DNA of 40,266 nt from positions 1-40,266 of the forward strand of contig JAKDMP010000003.1 of assembly GCA_030452225.1 (NCBI GenBank). Reading direction: 5' to 3'. Origin of the DNA: Gammaproteobacteria bacterium. GTDB taxonomy: Bacteria > Pseudomonadota > Gammaproteobacteria > JAKDMP01. How positions within the stretch are numbered: position 1 is the first letter of the stretch; each line of letters begins with the position of its first letter. The notes under the pieces were generated by a model. The model saw nothing but the letters and a program-made list of their open reading frames with translations, had not been told where the DNA came from and did no database searches. A program made the translations under genes and the position numbers. Of the stretch, positions 8,308 to 17,144 are shown piece by piece.

Positions 8308-9096
8308 ATGGAAATGGATTTGAAAGACAAAAGGGCATTGGTGACCGGCGGAAATTCGGGGATCGGCAAGGCCATCGCCGAAGCATTCGCCGCGGCGGGC
8401 GCCCGCGTCGCCATCAACTATGTGGCTCACCCCGAGGCGGCCAAGACGATGTGCACGGCGATCAATCGCGGGCGCAGGGAGGAATCGGCGATTGCCATCG
8501 AGGCCGATGTGTCCGATCCGTCCGCCGTCGAGGCCATGTTTGCCGAAGTGGACACACACTGGAACGGCGTGGATATTCTCGTCAACAACGCGGGTATCGA
8601 CGGGGCGCGCAACGTCGGTTGGGAGGCGGAGCCCGATGCGTGGCGAAAGACGGTCGAGATCAACCTGTTCGGTGCGTTCTACTGCGCACGCGAGGCCATG
8701 CGGCGCATGGTGGCGCAAAAGCAGGGCGTGGTGATCAACATGAGTTCGGTGCACGAAGTCATCCCCTGGGGCGGCTATTCCGCCTATGCCGCCAGCAAGG
8801 CGGGCGTTTCCATGCTGACGAAAACGCTGGCCCAGGAGGCCGGCGAGCATGGCGTGCGCGTAGTGGCGATTGCGCCCGGCGCGGTCAAGACGCCCATCAA
8901 CCGCTCGGTGTGGTCCGACCAGAAGGGGCTTGCCGATCTCCTCGACAAGATCCCGGCAGGCGATCTCGGCTTGCCGGAAGATATTGCCCGCATGGCGCTC
9001 ATGCTCGCCTCCGATGCCAGCCGCTATGTGACGGGCACCACGGTGTTCGTGGACGGCGGCATGACGCTTTATCCCTCGTTTCGACACGGCGGCTAG
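8308..9096 (+). CDS. SDR oxidoreductase, glucose 1-dehydrogenase-like
   Basis: A 262-residue classical short-chain dehydrogenase. The Rossmann signature TGGNSGIG is at residues 13-20, NNAG follows LDILV-type strand 4 (VDILVNNAGI), the catalytic Ser is at 146/147 (NMSSVHE), and Tyr160-x3-Lys164 (YAASK) completes the triad. IAPGAVKTPIN and the C-terminal VTGTTVFVDGGMTLYP resemble Bacillus-type glucose 1-dehydrogenases (NAD(P)+, glucose to gluconolactone). AGGGA at 8298-8302 lies 5 nt before the ATG. It is followed after 13 nt by a GH15 enzyme that releases glucose, which supports a sugar substrate, but SDR specificity cannot be read from sequence alone. Confidence 0.85.
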   Translation: MEMDLKDKRALVTGGNSGIGKAIAEAFAAAGARVAINYVAHPEAAKTMCTAINRGRREESAIAIEADVSDPSAVEAMFAEVDTHWNGVDILVNNAGIDGARNVGWEAEPDAWRKTVEINLFGAFYCAREAMRRMVAQKQGVVINMSSVHEVIPWGGYSAYAASKAGVSMLTKTLAQEAGEHGVRVVAIAPGAVKTPINRSVWSDQKGLADLLDKIPAGDLGLPEDIARMALMLASDASRYVTGTTVFVDGGMTLYPSFRHGG

Positions 9097-9109
9097 AAGG
9101 AGACCGGAT

Positions 9110-10969
9110 ATGGCCGAGATGCGTGAGTACCACCCCGACAAGATGCCCGACTACAAACCGATCGAAGCCTACGGCCTGATCGGGGACTGCCGCAGCGCAG
9201 CGCTGATCGGCGACGATGGTTCGCTGGACTGGGCCTGTTTCCCGGACTTCGACAGTCCGACAACCTTCGCGGCGCTCCTGGATCCGGAGAAGGGAGGCCG
9301 CTTTGCTCTCCGGCCGACCGAGCCATTTCGCGCGTACCAGGAGTATGAGGTCGGCACCAATGTACTGATTACCCATTTCTTGACCGCCGGCGGGTCGGTA
9401 CGCGTGCGTGATTTCATGCCCATACTCGAGGAAAGGCGCCGCCCCTCCTCGGAAGTTCATCGCCAGATCGAAGGCGCAGCCGGCCGCGTGCCGATGACAC
9501 TGGTGTTCGAGCCGCGTTTCAATTACGGCAAGGACGTGCCGCACTTCGAGCCGCTGGAACATGGCGTGCTTGCGCATCATGACCACGAGGACTGGGAACG
9601 CGAGCACTCTTTGTCGCTCGCCTGTCCGTTTGACCTCGTTGTTGACGAGCGCGGGGCCCGTGCCGGGTTCGAAGTCTCCGCCGGCGAGCAATTCTGGGTA
9701 GTGGCGGATTACGACAGCCATCGGCCGCACCCGGTCGTTGCCTATGGTTCCGAACGGCGCCTGCATCTGACCCGCTCTTATTGGCGGCACTGGGTATCGA
9801 GAATGGTGTACCAGGGCAATTATCGCAAAAGGGTGGAACGCAGCCTGCTGGTCTTGAAGTTGCTCAATTCCAGCGTGAGCGGTGGATTCATCGCCGCGCC
9901 CACCACGAGCCTGCCCGAATGGATCGGCAGTGGGCGCAACTGGGATTACCGTTACGCGTGGGTGCGCGATTCCGCTTTCATCATGCACGCGCTGTTCAAC
10001 GCCGGCTACGTCAAGGAAGGTACCGCATACTTTGACTGGATCCTGGAGAGTTGCCTGAGCACCGATGACGGCCTGAAGATCATGTATTCCGTCCATGGGG
10101 AAACGGATCTCCCTGAAAGCGAACTGCCGCTGCGCGGCTACCTGGACTCCCGGCCGGTGCGCATCGGAAATGCCGCTTCCAATCAGTTTCAACTCGATAT
10201 TTACGGCAGCCTGATCGAGGCAGCCGTGCACTACCAGCGCGCGGGAGGCGTGTTGACGATGGTCGAAATGGAACGGCTCTCGGGGATTGTCAACCATGTA
10301 CGCGAAAGCTGGCGCAAGCCGGATGATGGGATCTGGGAGGCGCGCGGGCAACGCCAGCACTACACGTACTCCAAGGTGTGGGCCTGGGTGGCGCTCGATC
10401 GCGGCTGGCGCGCGGCGCGCAGGCTGGGGTTGAATGTACCGTGGAAAGAATGGCGCAACGAAGCCGAGAAAATTCGCGAGGAAGTCCTCGAAAAGGGCTA
10501 CAACAAGAAGCTGGGGGCCTTTACGCAATACTACGGTGGCGAAATTCTCGACTCGGCCGTTTTGTGCATGCCGATCGTGGGCATCATCGATGCCGACGAT
10601 CCCCGTTTTCATTCGACGCGCGAGGTAATCTGCCGGGAATTGGCTGCCGGCCCTTATCCCTTGCTGTATCGCTACAATCCCGAAATCGCCAAGGACGGTG
10701 TCGGCGGCCCCGAAGGCGCCTTCCTGATGCCGTCATTCTGGCTGGTGGAAGACCTCGAGCTGGCGGGGATGCACAGGGAGGCGGCAGCGACGCTGGAGAA
10801 ACTGCTGCGTCTCGCATCGCCGCTGGGCTTGTACAGCGAGGAGATTCATCCGGAGAACCGGCGCCTGCTGGGCAACTTTCCCCAGGGATTCAGCCATCTG
10901 GGGATGATCAACGCGGCGCTGCGGCTGGAATCCCGAGACCTGGTGCAGCGTGTGCGCGCCCATGTCTGA
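9110..10969 (+). CDS. Glycoside hydrolase family 15 protein (glucoamylase/trehalase-like)
   Basis: A 619-residue protein with no signal peptide, so probably cytoplasmic. The N-terminal beta domain opens with the bacterial GH15 phrase YGLIGDCRSAALIGDDGSLD and CFPDFDSPTTFAALLD. The (alpha/alpha)6 domain has WIGSGRNWDYRYAWVRD (271-287), the likely general acid Glu410 in DGIWEARG, SKVWAWVALDRG, and the likely general base at Glu577/578 in YSEEIHPENRRLLGNFPQGFSHLG (positions 576 onward). Members cleave glucose from alpha-glucans or trehalose by inversion; the residues visible do not decide which. AAGGAG at 9097-9102 lies 7 nt before the ATG. It forms a probable two-gene operon with the SDR, suggesting glucose release followed by oxidation. 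Confidence 0.9.
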   Translation: MAEMREYHPDKMPDYKPIEAYGLIGDCRSAALIGDDGSLDWACFPDFDSPTTFAALLDPEKGGRFALRPTEPFRAYQEYEVGTNVLITHFLTAGGSVRVRDFMPILEERRRPSSEVHRQIEGAAGRVPMTLVFEPRFNYGKDVPHFEPLEHGVLAHHDHEDWEREHSLSLACPFDLVVDERGARAGFEVSAGEQFWVVADYDSHRPHPVVAYGSERRLHLTRSYWRHWVSRMVYQGNYRKRVERSLLVLKLLNSSVSGGFIAAPTTSLPEWIGSGRNWDYRYAWVRDSAFIMHALFNAGYVKEGTAYFDWILESCLSTDDGLKIMYSVHGETDLPESELPLRGYLDSRPVRIGNAASNQFQLDIYGSLIEAAVHYQRAGGVLTMVEMERLSGIVNHVRESWRKPDDGIWEARGQRQHYTYSKVWAWVALDRGWRAARRLGLNVPWKEWRNEAEKIREEVLEKGYNKKLGAFTQYYGGEILDSAVLCMPIVGIIDADDPRFHSTREVICRELAAGPYPLLYRYNPEIAKDGVGGPEGAFLMPSFWLVEDLELAGMHREAAATLEKLLRLASPLGLYSEEIHPENRRLLGNFPQGFSHLGMINAALRLESRDLVQRVRAHV

Positions 10970-10994
10970 GTACTGCCGGGCGTTGTGATGCCTG

Positions 10995-11333
10995 TCAGCC
11001 GACGGCAGGCGTGGTCGTCAGCGGCGGTGCCTTGCGCGGGTCGGTCCAAACCGTGTGAATCACGATGCTGCGCTCGAAATAGACCGTGTAATCGGGGTAC
11101 ACCCAGCGGATGATGGGAGGTTTCAGAGGGCCTTGCGCGGTCGCCGGATCGGGGGGCATGATGCGTTGGGGGTCGCCGAACCGGGCACGCACTTCGGCCA
11201 TGGTCATCCCGCGGCTCGGAGAAGCCTGTGCCGCCCCGGAGGAGGCGGCGTAAACGCCCGGCGCAGGCAGGAGCGCTATCGTAACGGCGCAGAGCAGCAG
11301 GGAGGCGAGGGGCAATCCAAAATGTTTCGACAC
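10995..11333 (-). CDS. Small secreted protein with SmpA/BamE-like domain
   Basis: The start is set at GTG 11333 rather than the upstream TTG 11360 because AAGGAG lies 10 nt before the GTG and the resulting N-terminus (MSKHFGLPLASLLLCAVTIA) is a clean signal peptide, cleaved near VYA-AS. The 112-residue product then has MTMAEVRARFGDPQ and IIRWVYPDYTVYFERSIVIH, the pattern of short BamE/OmlA-fold proteins (a helix starting MxxxxVxxxxGxP, then beta strands). There is no lipobox Cys, unlike true BamE, so this is a periplasmic relative rather than the Bam lipoprotein. Its function is unknown. It converges with the GH15 gene and diverges from lolC. Confidence 0.75.
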   Translation of the reverse strand: MSKHFGLPLASLLLCAVTIALLPAPGVYAASSGAAQASPSRGMTMAEVRARFGDPQRIMPPDPATAQGPLKPPIIRWVYPDYTVYFERSIVIHTVWTDPRKAPPLTTTPAVG

Positions 11334-11473
11334 GGGGCAAAATCTCCTTCGAGCTGGCAAAAGCCGGCGCTCTCAATTGCTTCGGCAGGAAAACTATAGC
11401 ATTTTGAGCACAATTTGACGATGCTCCGCGTAGAATGCCCGCACGACCTTCGCATTTTCAGGCTTGTTCAGGC

Positions 11474-12721
11474 ATGTTGCGTCCTTTGCCCCTGGCCATC
11501 GCATTGCGGTATCTGCGTGTGCGGCGCCGCAGCCGTTTCGTATCCATCGTGGCGGCGGTAGCGGTGGGGGGGGTGGCCCTGGCCGTTGCGGCCCTGATTA
11601 TCGTGCTCTCGGTCATGAACGGCATGCAGGGGACGATCACCCAGCGGCTATTGAGCGTCAATGCCGAGGTGAATGTTTCGGCGCACGGGGGGCAGGCGCT
11701 GTCGGACGTGAAAGAGCTTGCGACCCGTACCGCGGCGCTGCCGGAAGTGATCGCCAGTGCCCCCTACACACAGCGCCAGGTGGTGCTGGGTCACGGTGAA
11801 GCCCTGACCGGTGCGCGCCTGCGCGGCATCGTTCCGGAGGAACGCGACCGCGTGAACACGTGGCAAGACCACATGCTGATCGGCTCTCTCGAGGGGTTGG
11901 CAATGGAACGCTATGGCGTGATACTCGGGCGCGACCTGGCCGTGGCGCTCAATGTCTTTCCGGGCGACAAGGTGGCGGTGATCGTCCCGCGGGGCCTGGT
12001 CACGCCGATCGGCTTCATTCCACGCATGCGCCGTTTCACGGTCGTGGGGGTGTTTTCGGCGGGTTCGCCGCGAGCCGATTCCGGCCTGGCCATCACCAAC
12101 CTGGCCGCGATCAATACCTTGTTCGGCCTGTCGGGGCCGGCCAGCCTGAAGTTGAAACTCGCTGATCCCCTGCGGGCCGGCGCCGTGGCGCAAAAACTGC
12201 AAGCGCTGTTGCCGGAAAACCTCGAGGTGAACTCATGGGAAAGGCAGCATCAGAGCCTGTTCCAGGCACTCGCCAATGAACAGCGGATGTTGTTCGTGCT
12301 GGTAGCGTTGGCGGTGCTGATTGCCGCCTTCAACGTGCTGGGCGTGCTCAGCGTGCTGGTGGCGGACAAGCGCGCCGAGATTGCCGTACTCACCAGCCTC
12401 GGGCTCACGCCGCGCGGTGTGTTGACGAGTTTCCTCGCGCTGGGAGGCCTGATCGGCGCTTGCGGCATCGGGCTCGGGCTGCTGATTGGCTTGCTGGTTG
12501 CCTTCCATGTCAACGAAATCGTGTCGAGCCTGGGGCAGTGGCTGGGGCATCCACTGTTTGCTTCCGGCTCGGTCCGGATTGTCGGCCTGCCCTCCGAAGT
12601 AATGGCCGGGCAGGTGGTGGGCGTCGTGGTGCTGGCCGCGGTGCTCGTGCTGATTGCAGCCTGGCTGCCGGCAAGGCGCGCGGCCCGCATGAGCCCGGTG
12701 GAGGCCCTGAGTGGCGGCTGA
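11474..12721 (+). CDS. lolC: LolC-type lipoprotein-releasing permease
   Basis: Inner-membrane subunit of the LolCDE ABC transporter, which extracts outer-membrane lipoproteins and passes them to LolA. ATG 11474 (415 residues) is preferred to ATG 11435 because it begins MLRPLPLAIALRYLR, matching the family start. One N-terminal transmembrane helix ends in IIVLSVMNGMQGT (family motif VLSVMNGFE), then comes a periplasmic domain of about 220 residues, then three C-terminal FtsX-type helices (LVALAVLIAAFNVLGVLSVLV onward, in segments) with AEIAVLTSLGLTPRGV as the cytoplasmic coupling helix and the terminal PARRAARMSPVEAL. The gene overlaps lolD by 11 nt. C and E paralogues are separated here by order only; assignment to C rests on being first. 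Confidence 0.9.
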   Translation: MLRPLPLAIALRYLRVRRRSRFVSIVAAVAVGGVALAVAALIIVLSVMNGMQGTITQRLLSVNAEVNVSAHGGQALSDVKELATRTAALPEVIASAPYTQRQVVLGHGEALTGARLRGIVPEERDRVNTWQDHMLIGSLEGLAMERYGVILGRDLAVALNVFPGDKVAVIVPRGLVTPIGFIPRMRRFTVVGVFSAGSPRADSGLAITNLAAINTLFGLSGPASLKLKLADPLRAGAVAQKLQALLPENLEVNSWERQHQSLFQALANEQRMLFVLVALAVLIAAFNVLGVLSVLVADKRAEIAVLTSLGLTPRGVLTSFLALGGLIGACGIGLGLLIGLLVAFHVNEIVSSLGQWLGHPLFASGSVRIVGLPSEVMAGQVVGVVVLAAVLVLIAAWLPARRAARMSPVEALSGG

Positions 12722-13421
12722 TGCGAGGGGTGCGATCGTGCTCTCGGCACGCAGCCTGAGCCGCGATTATCCGCAGGGCAGTGAGCGCCTTGCCGTGCTG
12801 CGCGGCATCGATCTGGATCTTGCCGCGGGCGAGCGGGTGGCCGTCCTGGGCGCGTCCGGCAGCGGCAAATCCACGCTGCTGCACCTGCTTGCCGGCCTCG
12901 ATCGACCGAGCGCCGGGCATGTCACGCTTGCGGGCGTGCGGCTCGACGAGCTCGATGTCACCGGACGGGTGAAGCTCCGCAATCGGTCGCTGGGTTTCGT
13001 TTACCAGTTTCACCATTTGCTGATGGAGTTTTCCGCCCTGGAGAATGTTGCACTACCGCTGGTGATAGCCGGCGTCCGGCAACGGCGCGCGCGGCGCGAA
13101 GCCGAGCGGCTGCTCGAGCGCGTGGGTCTTTCCAGGCGGCGGCATGCCCGGCCTGCGAAACTCTCGGGTGGCGAGCGCCAGCGCGTGGCCATCGCGCGCG
13201 CGCTGGCAACGCGCCCGCCCGTTGTGCTCGCCGACGAGCCTACCGGCAACCTCGATGAGGAAACCGGTGCCGAGGTGTATGCGCTCATGCTGGAGATCAA
13301 CCGGGAGTTCGGCACGGCCTTTCTCATCGCGACGCATGATGCGGTCATCGCGCGCGGTGCCGGGCGTGTGCTGCGCCTGGATCACGGCCGCTTGGGCCCA
13401 TCGCCGCGGGACAGCGCATGA
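12711..13421 (+). CDS. lolD: LolD, ATPase of the lipoprotein-releasing transporter
   Basis: A 236-residue ABC ATPase. GTG 12711 lies inside the end of lolC with GGAGG at 12700-12704, 6 nt upstream, which decides the start. Visible motifs: Walker A GASGSGKST, the Q-loop in LGFVYQFHHLL (the FVYQFHHLL phrase is typical of LolD), signature LSGGERQRVAIARAL, Walker B VVLADEPTGNLD, and the H-loop ATHD. It supplies ATP hydrolysis for LolC/LolE. It overlaps lolE by ATGA, so lolC-lolD-lolE is a tightly coupled operon. Confidence 0.96.
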   Translation: MAADARGAIVLSARSLSRDYPQGSERLAVLRGIDLDLAAGERVAVLGASGSGKSTLLHLLAGLDRPSAGHVTLAGVRLDELDVTGRVKLRNRSLGFVYQFHHLLMEFSALENVALPLVIAGVRQRRARREAERLLERVGLSRRRHARPAKLSGGERQRVAIARALATRPPVVLADEPTGNLDEETGAEVYALMLEINREFGTAFLIATHDAVIARGAGRVLRLDHGRLGPSPRDSA

Positions 13422-14638
13422 TATTCAGCATCGCCTGGCGGTTCCTGTTCGCCCGCGGGCGACAGGCGACCCTGCTCGCAGGGGTGGCGGTGGGCGGGCT
13501 GACATTGGGCGTGCTGGTGCTCACGACGGTGTTGAGCGTCATGAACGGCTTCGAGTCCACCCTGTCCGGCAAGCTGGTGGCGCTATCGGGGGAAGTGACG
13601 GTCAACCCTCCCGCCGGCACGGACTGGCGGGACTTGGCCGGGCGGCTTGAGCAACAAGAAGGAGTGGTGGCGGCCGCACCGCGTCTCACCGGCGAGGCCC
13701 TGCTGATGGCGGGGGGCGCGCTGGCTCCGATTGCCCTGCAGGGCATCGACGCCGATGCCGAAGCCCGCGTCTCGGCAGTCGACAAACATCTTTCCGGCCG
13801 CCGGCTCGCGGCACTCGTCCCCGGATCGCACAGGTTGATCGTGGGCGAGGCGCTGGCCGAGCAGCTCAAGCTCGAGATCGGCGACGACGTGACCCTGCTC
13901 ACGGCCGCCCCGAGCGCGGGAAACCGGATTTTCGAGCCGGCGCTGGCGCGCTTCCAGGTGGCGGGAATCTATCATCTGGGCATCTATCAGCTGGAGCTGC
14001 ACAAGGCCTATGCGGCGCTCGGCGATGTCCGCGCACTGTTTCCGCAGGCCGGCGCGCCAAGCATCGTGCTGCGAAGCGCCGCACCGCTGGCCGCCCCCGA
14101 ATTGTCTGCCCGCCTGCGCAGCAGGCTCGGCGCCGGTTATGCAGTGAGCGACTGGACGGAGCATCAGGCCGCCTTGTTCGCCACCATCGGTCTCGAAAAG
14201 CGCATGCTTTTCGTCGTGCTCGCCGCGATTCTTGCCGTGGCGGCGTTTGCCGTGGTGGCCACGCTGTTGGTGGCCGGGCTCGACCGCGAAGCGGACATTG
14301 CCGTGTTGAAAACCCTGGGCCTGGTACCGCGCCGCATAGCCGGCGTCTTCCTCGCACAGGGGTTCCTGCTCGGTGCCGTGGGCACGGCCCTGGGGCTGGG
14401 GCTGGGCGCACTGCTGGCGGTGAACGTCAACAATCTCCTGGGCGCCCTGGATCAGCTTTTCGACACCCGCCTGTTGCCGCCCTCGATCTATCTCATCAGC
14501 GAGTTGCCGGCCGAATTTCGCTGGCCCGATCTGGTCGTGACAGCGGCGGTGGCCATTGTGCTGGCCCTCGCGGCGGCGGTGTATCCCGCCCTGCGCGGGG
14601 CGCGCACCGCGCCCGCCGATGCATTACGCTATGAGTGA
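13418..14638 (+). CDS. lolE: LolE-type lipoprotein-releasing permease
   Basis: Second FtsX-family permease of LolCDE, 406 residues, paralogous to the product of the first gene. It shares the N-terminal helix with TTVLSVMNGFESTLSGK, the periplasmic domain (about 60-250), and three C-terminal helices with the coupling segment EADIAVLKTLGLVPRRIAG and the ending RGARTAPADALRYE. In the family LolE and LolC form the heterodimer that opens to the outer leaflet of the inner membrane. The start ATG overlaps the lolD stop (ATGA). The assignment to E rather than C is by position. Confidence 0.9.
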   Translation: MIFSIAWRFLFARGRQATLLAGVAVGGLTLGVLVLTTVLSVMNGFESTLSGKLVALSGEVTVNPPAGTDWRDLAGRLEQQEGVVAAAPRLTGEALLMAGGALAPIALQGIDADAEARVSAVDKHLSGRRLAALVPGSHRLIVGEALAEQLKLEIGDDVTLLTAAPSAGNRIFEPALARFQVAGIYHLGIYQLELHKAYAALGDVRALFPQAGAPSIVLRSAAPLAAPELSARLRSRLGAGYAVSDWTEHQAALFATIGLEKRMLFVVLAAILAVAAFAVVATLLVAGLDREADIAVLKTLGLVPRRIAGVFLAQGFLLGAVGTALGLGLGALLAVNVNNLLGALDQLFDTRLLPPSIYLISELPAEFRWPDLVVTAAVAIVLALAAAVYPALRGARTAPADALRYE

Positions 14639-14650
14639 CAAGAATTGATA

Positions 14651-14665
14651 CAGGCTTGAAGCCTG
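14651..14665. repeat. Short perfect inverted repeat after lolE
   Basis: CAGGC-TTGAA-GCCTG can form a 5-bp stem with a 5-nt loop, 12 nt after the lolE stop and 26 nt before comEC. There is no T-run, so read-through into comEC is likely. Confidence 0.35.
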
Positions 14666-14691
14666 CATAACAACTGCGGGAGGGATTCAGG

Positions 14692-17049
14692 TTGGGCTGG
14701 ACCGGATTGACCGGCGCCCGGCGGCTTGTCGCCGTCGTGACGAAATGCATGGCCGGGCGCGGGCCTGTGCCGCCATGGACGTGGCTGGCCGCGGCCTGGC
14801 TTGCCGGCGGCGCCCTGTCGCTTGCCGGGCATCATCTTTTCGCGATTCCGTGGTTGCTGGGAGCGGCGGGCGTGGCCTTGCTGAGCGCGCTTTGGGATCG
14901 CCGTGCGGTGCTGCTTGTGACCGCCGTGCTGGGCGCCTTGTGGGTGACCTGGTCGGCGGGCGAAGCCATGTCGGAGCGTCTGGCGCCGTCCTTGGCAAAG
15001 GATACGCTAGTCGTGACGGGCAGCGTGGCGAATCTGCCACGCATCGAGGGGCGGAGAATACGTTTTCGCTTCGCGGTTGATTCGGCCAGGAACGCCAAGG
15101 GTCAGCCGGTTCCCTGCCCGCGGTTGATCGCCCTGAGCTGGTATTACCCGCCTTCCGGAACCACCTTGCGCACCGGAGAGCGCTGGCGGTTTGCCGTGCG
15201 CCTCAAGCGGCCACGCAGTCTCGCCGATCCGGCCGTATTCGACTACGCGGGCTGGGCGCTCGCCCATGGCATCGGTGCGGGCGGCTATGTGTACGACGAT
15301 CGCGGCAAGCGCGTTGCGCCGGCTGCCCCCGGGCTGAATATCCTGCGCGCACGGATCGCGACGGACATTGCCTCTGCCTTGCCGGACAGCCCTTACGTGG
15401 GCTTGGTGGCCGGACTGGCCGTGGGCGAGCGCGGCGAGGTGAGCGAGGCGCAATGGCAGACGCTGCGCGATACCGGCACGATTCACTTGTTGTCCATCTC
15501 GGGGCTGCATCTCGCCTTCGGCGCCTTTCTGGTGTATTTCATCGCCTTGTTCGGGCTGCGGCGGCTCTCGCCGCTTGTGCGGCGCATGCCCGCCCGCATT
15601 CCCGCCGCCGGCCTGGCCGCCCTTGCGGCGATCGGCTATGCGGCGCTCGCCGGCTTCGCGATGGCCACCGAGCGCTCGCTGATCATGCTGATCCTGCCCC
15701 TGTTCACGCTCTCCCTGCGCCGGCGTGTACGCATCGCCGATACCCTGGCGCTGGCGGCGGTTGCCGTGATCCTGATTTCGCCCCTGGCGTTGATCACGGC
15801 AAGCTTCTGGCTGTCTTTCGGCGCCGTGGCAGCGCTCGTCTACGGCCTGACTTCGGCGCACCCGGCCTGGGGACTGATCCGCGCGCAAATCGTGGTGTCG
15901 CTCGGCATCGCGCCGCTGCTGGTGGCGTTTTTCGGCCAGGTATCGCTGATCGGGCCGCTGGCCAACCTGATCGCGATTCCCTATGTGAGCTGGCTCGTGG
16001 TTCCCGTCGATTTGCTCGGCGTGATGGCGAACCTCGTGCACGGCGGCTGGGGGGCGCCTCTGTTTCAACTCGCCGCCCTGTTGCTGTCCTGGTTGTGGCC
16101 GGTGCTCGAGTGGTTCGCGGCCTTGCCGCACGCCACATTTTCCCTCGGCGCCACGGGGTGGATGGCCACCGCCGCCGCGCTCGTCGGAGTCGTTTTTCTG
16201 ATCGCACCGCGCGGGCTGGGCCTGAGGTTGGCCGGGGCGGCCTTGTTGCTGCCGTTGCTGATGCCGGCCGTGTCGCGGCCGTCGCCAGGCAATTACCGCG
16301 TCACCGTGCTCGACGTGGGCCAGGGCCTGGCGACCGTGGTGACGACCGCGCATCATACCTTGCTGTTCGATACGGGACCTTCCTGGTGGGGCGGGAACAA
16401 TGCCGGACGCACGATCGTGGTGCCGTTTTTGCGCGCCCATCGCCTGGGCCGACCCGATCGGGTGATCGTCTCGCACGGCGACGAGGATCATTCCGGTGGG
16501 CTCCCTGCCATTCGGCGCCTGTGGCCGGATGTGGCGGTCCTGACCAGCGCCCCGGAGCTGCATGGCGAGCCTTGCCTGGCAGGGGAGCATTGGCGCTGGG
16601 ACGGGGTGCGTTTTGCCATTCTCTCCCCGCAACCCCATGCCGGCGGTTCGGACAACAATCGTTCCTGCGTGCTCAAGGTCAGCGGTGCCGGCGGCAGGGC
16701 CCTGTTTCCGGCCGATATAGAGGCGGAGCGCGAGCGCTGGCTGCTGCGGCATGACGGTGCCCGCCTGCAGGCCGACTTGCTGGTCGCGCCGCACCATGGC
16801 AGCGCGAGTTCTTCCACGGCCGGATTCGTACGCGCCGTGCACCCGGATTACGTCGTCTTTTCGACCGGCTTCCTCAACCGCTATCATTTCCCGCGAACGC
16901 CGGTGGTGGCGCGCTACCGCCATGTTGGCGCCCGCTTGGTCAATACCGCGCATGCCGGCGCCGTGACGTTTGCGGTGACCAGGGACGGGGGCGTGAGGTT
17001 GATTTCGCGCTATCGCCCGGAACACGCTCGACCCTGGACCGACCACTGA
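14692..17049 (+). CDS. comEC: ComEC/Rec2 DNA-uptake channel protein
   Basis: ComEC is the inner-membrane channel that takes one DNA strand into the cytoplasm during natural transformation. The start is TTG 14692, supported by GGAGG at 14679-14683 (8 nt spacing), giving 785 residues. Order: N-terminal membrane helices and a soluble OB-like (DUF4131) region (about 1-230), the Competence domain with GLVAGLAVGERGEVS and IHLLSISGLHLAFGAFLVYF followed by many hydrophobic helices (to about 530), then a metallo-beta-lactamase-like domain from VTVLDVGQGLA with H595-G-D597-E-D599-H600 (SHGDEDHSGG) and VAPHHGSASS. The nuclease-domain ligands look intact. With pilOPQ in the same window, natural competence is plausible but not shown. 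Confidence 0.95.
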   Translation: MGWTGLTGARRLVAVVTKCMAGRGPVPPWTWLAAAWLAGGALSLAGHHLFAIPWLLGAAGVALLSALWDRRAVLLVTAVLGALWVTWSAGEAMSERLAPSLAKDTLVVTGSVANLPRIEGRRIRFRFAVDSARNAKGQPVPCPRLIALSWYYPPSGTTLRTGERWRFAVRLKRPRSLADPAVFDYAGWALAHGIGAGGYVYDDRGKRVAPAAPGLNILRARIATDIASALPDSPYVGLVAGLAVGERGEVSEAQWQTLRDTGTIHLLSISGLHLAFGAFLVYFIALFGLRRLSPLVRRMPARIPAAGLAALAAIGYAALAGFAMATERSLIMLILPLFTLSLRRRVRIADTLALAAVAVILISPLALITASFWLSFGAVAALVYGLTSAHPAWGLIRAQIVVSLGIAPLLVAFFGQVSLIGPLANLIAIPYVSWLVVPVDLLGVMANLVHGGWGAPLFQLAALLLSWLWPVLEWFAALPHATFSLGATGWMATAAALVGVVFLIAPRGLGLRLAGAALLLPLLMPAVSRPSPGNYRVTVLDVGQGLATVVTTAHHTLLFDTGPSWWGGNNAGRTIVVPFLRAHRLGRPDRVIVSHGDEDHSGGLPAIRRLWPDVAVLTSAPELHGEPCLAGEHWRWDGVRFAILSPQPHAGGSDNNRSCVLKVSGAGGRALFPADIEAERERWLLRHDGARLQADLLVAPHHGSASSSTAGFVRAVHPDYVVFSTGFLNRYHFPRTPVVARYRHVGARLVNTAHAGAVTFAVTRDGGVRLISRYRPEHARPWTDH

Positions 17050-17068
17050 GGCCCCATCCCGAGGGGCC
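17050..17068. terminator. Possible weak hairpin at the end of comEC
   Basis: GGCCCC (17050-17055) and GGGGCC (17063-17068) form a 6-bp G/C stem with a 7-nt loop directly after the comEC stop. No U-tract follows, so termination would be inefficient or Rho-assisted. Confidence 0.35.
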
Positions 17069-17144
17069 CAAGCTGCGTAATCCGGCCGGCTGTGCGACAA
17101 TTTCCGCTTGTGATTGCTTTATTTTCGAGCGGAAGGGAAAGCGG

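Noticed and set aside
7327-9141. Long minus-strand open frame (604 codons) opposite hemE and the SDR gene
   Set aside because: Antisense shadow with His/Arg/Gln-rich composition and no domain pattern.
15007-17100. Long minus-strand open frame (697 codons) opposite comEC
   Set aside because: Low-complexity Gln/Arg/Gly sequence typical of a reverse-frame shadow.
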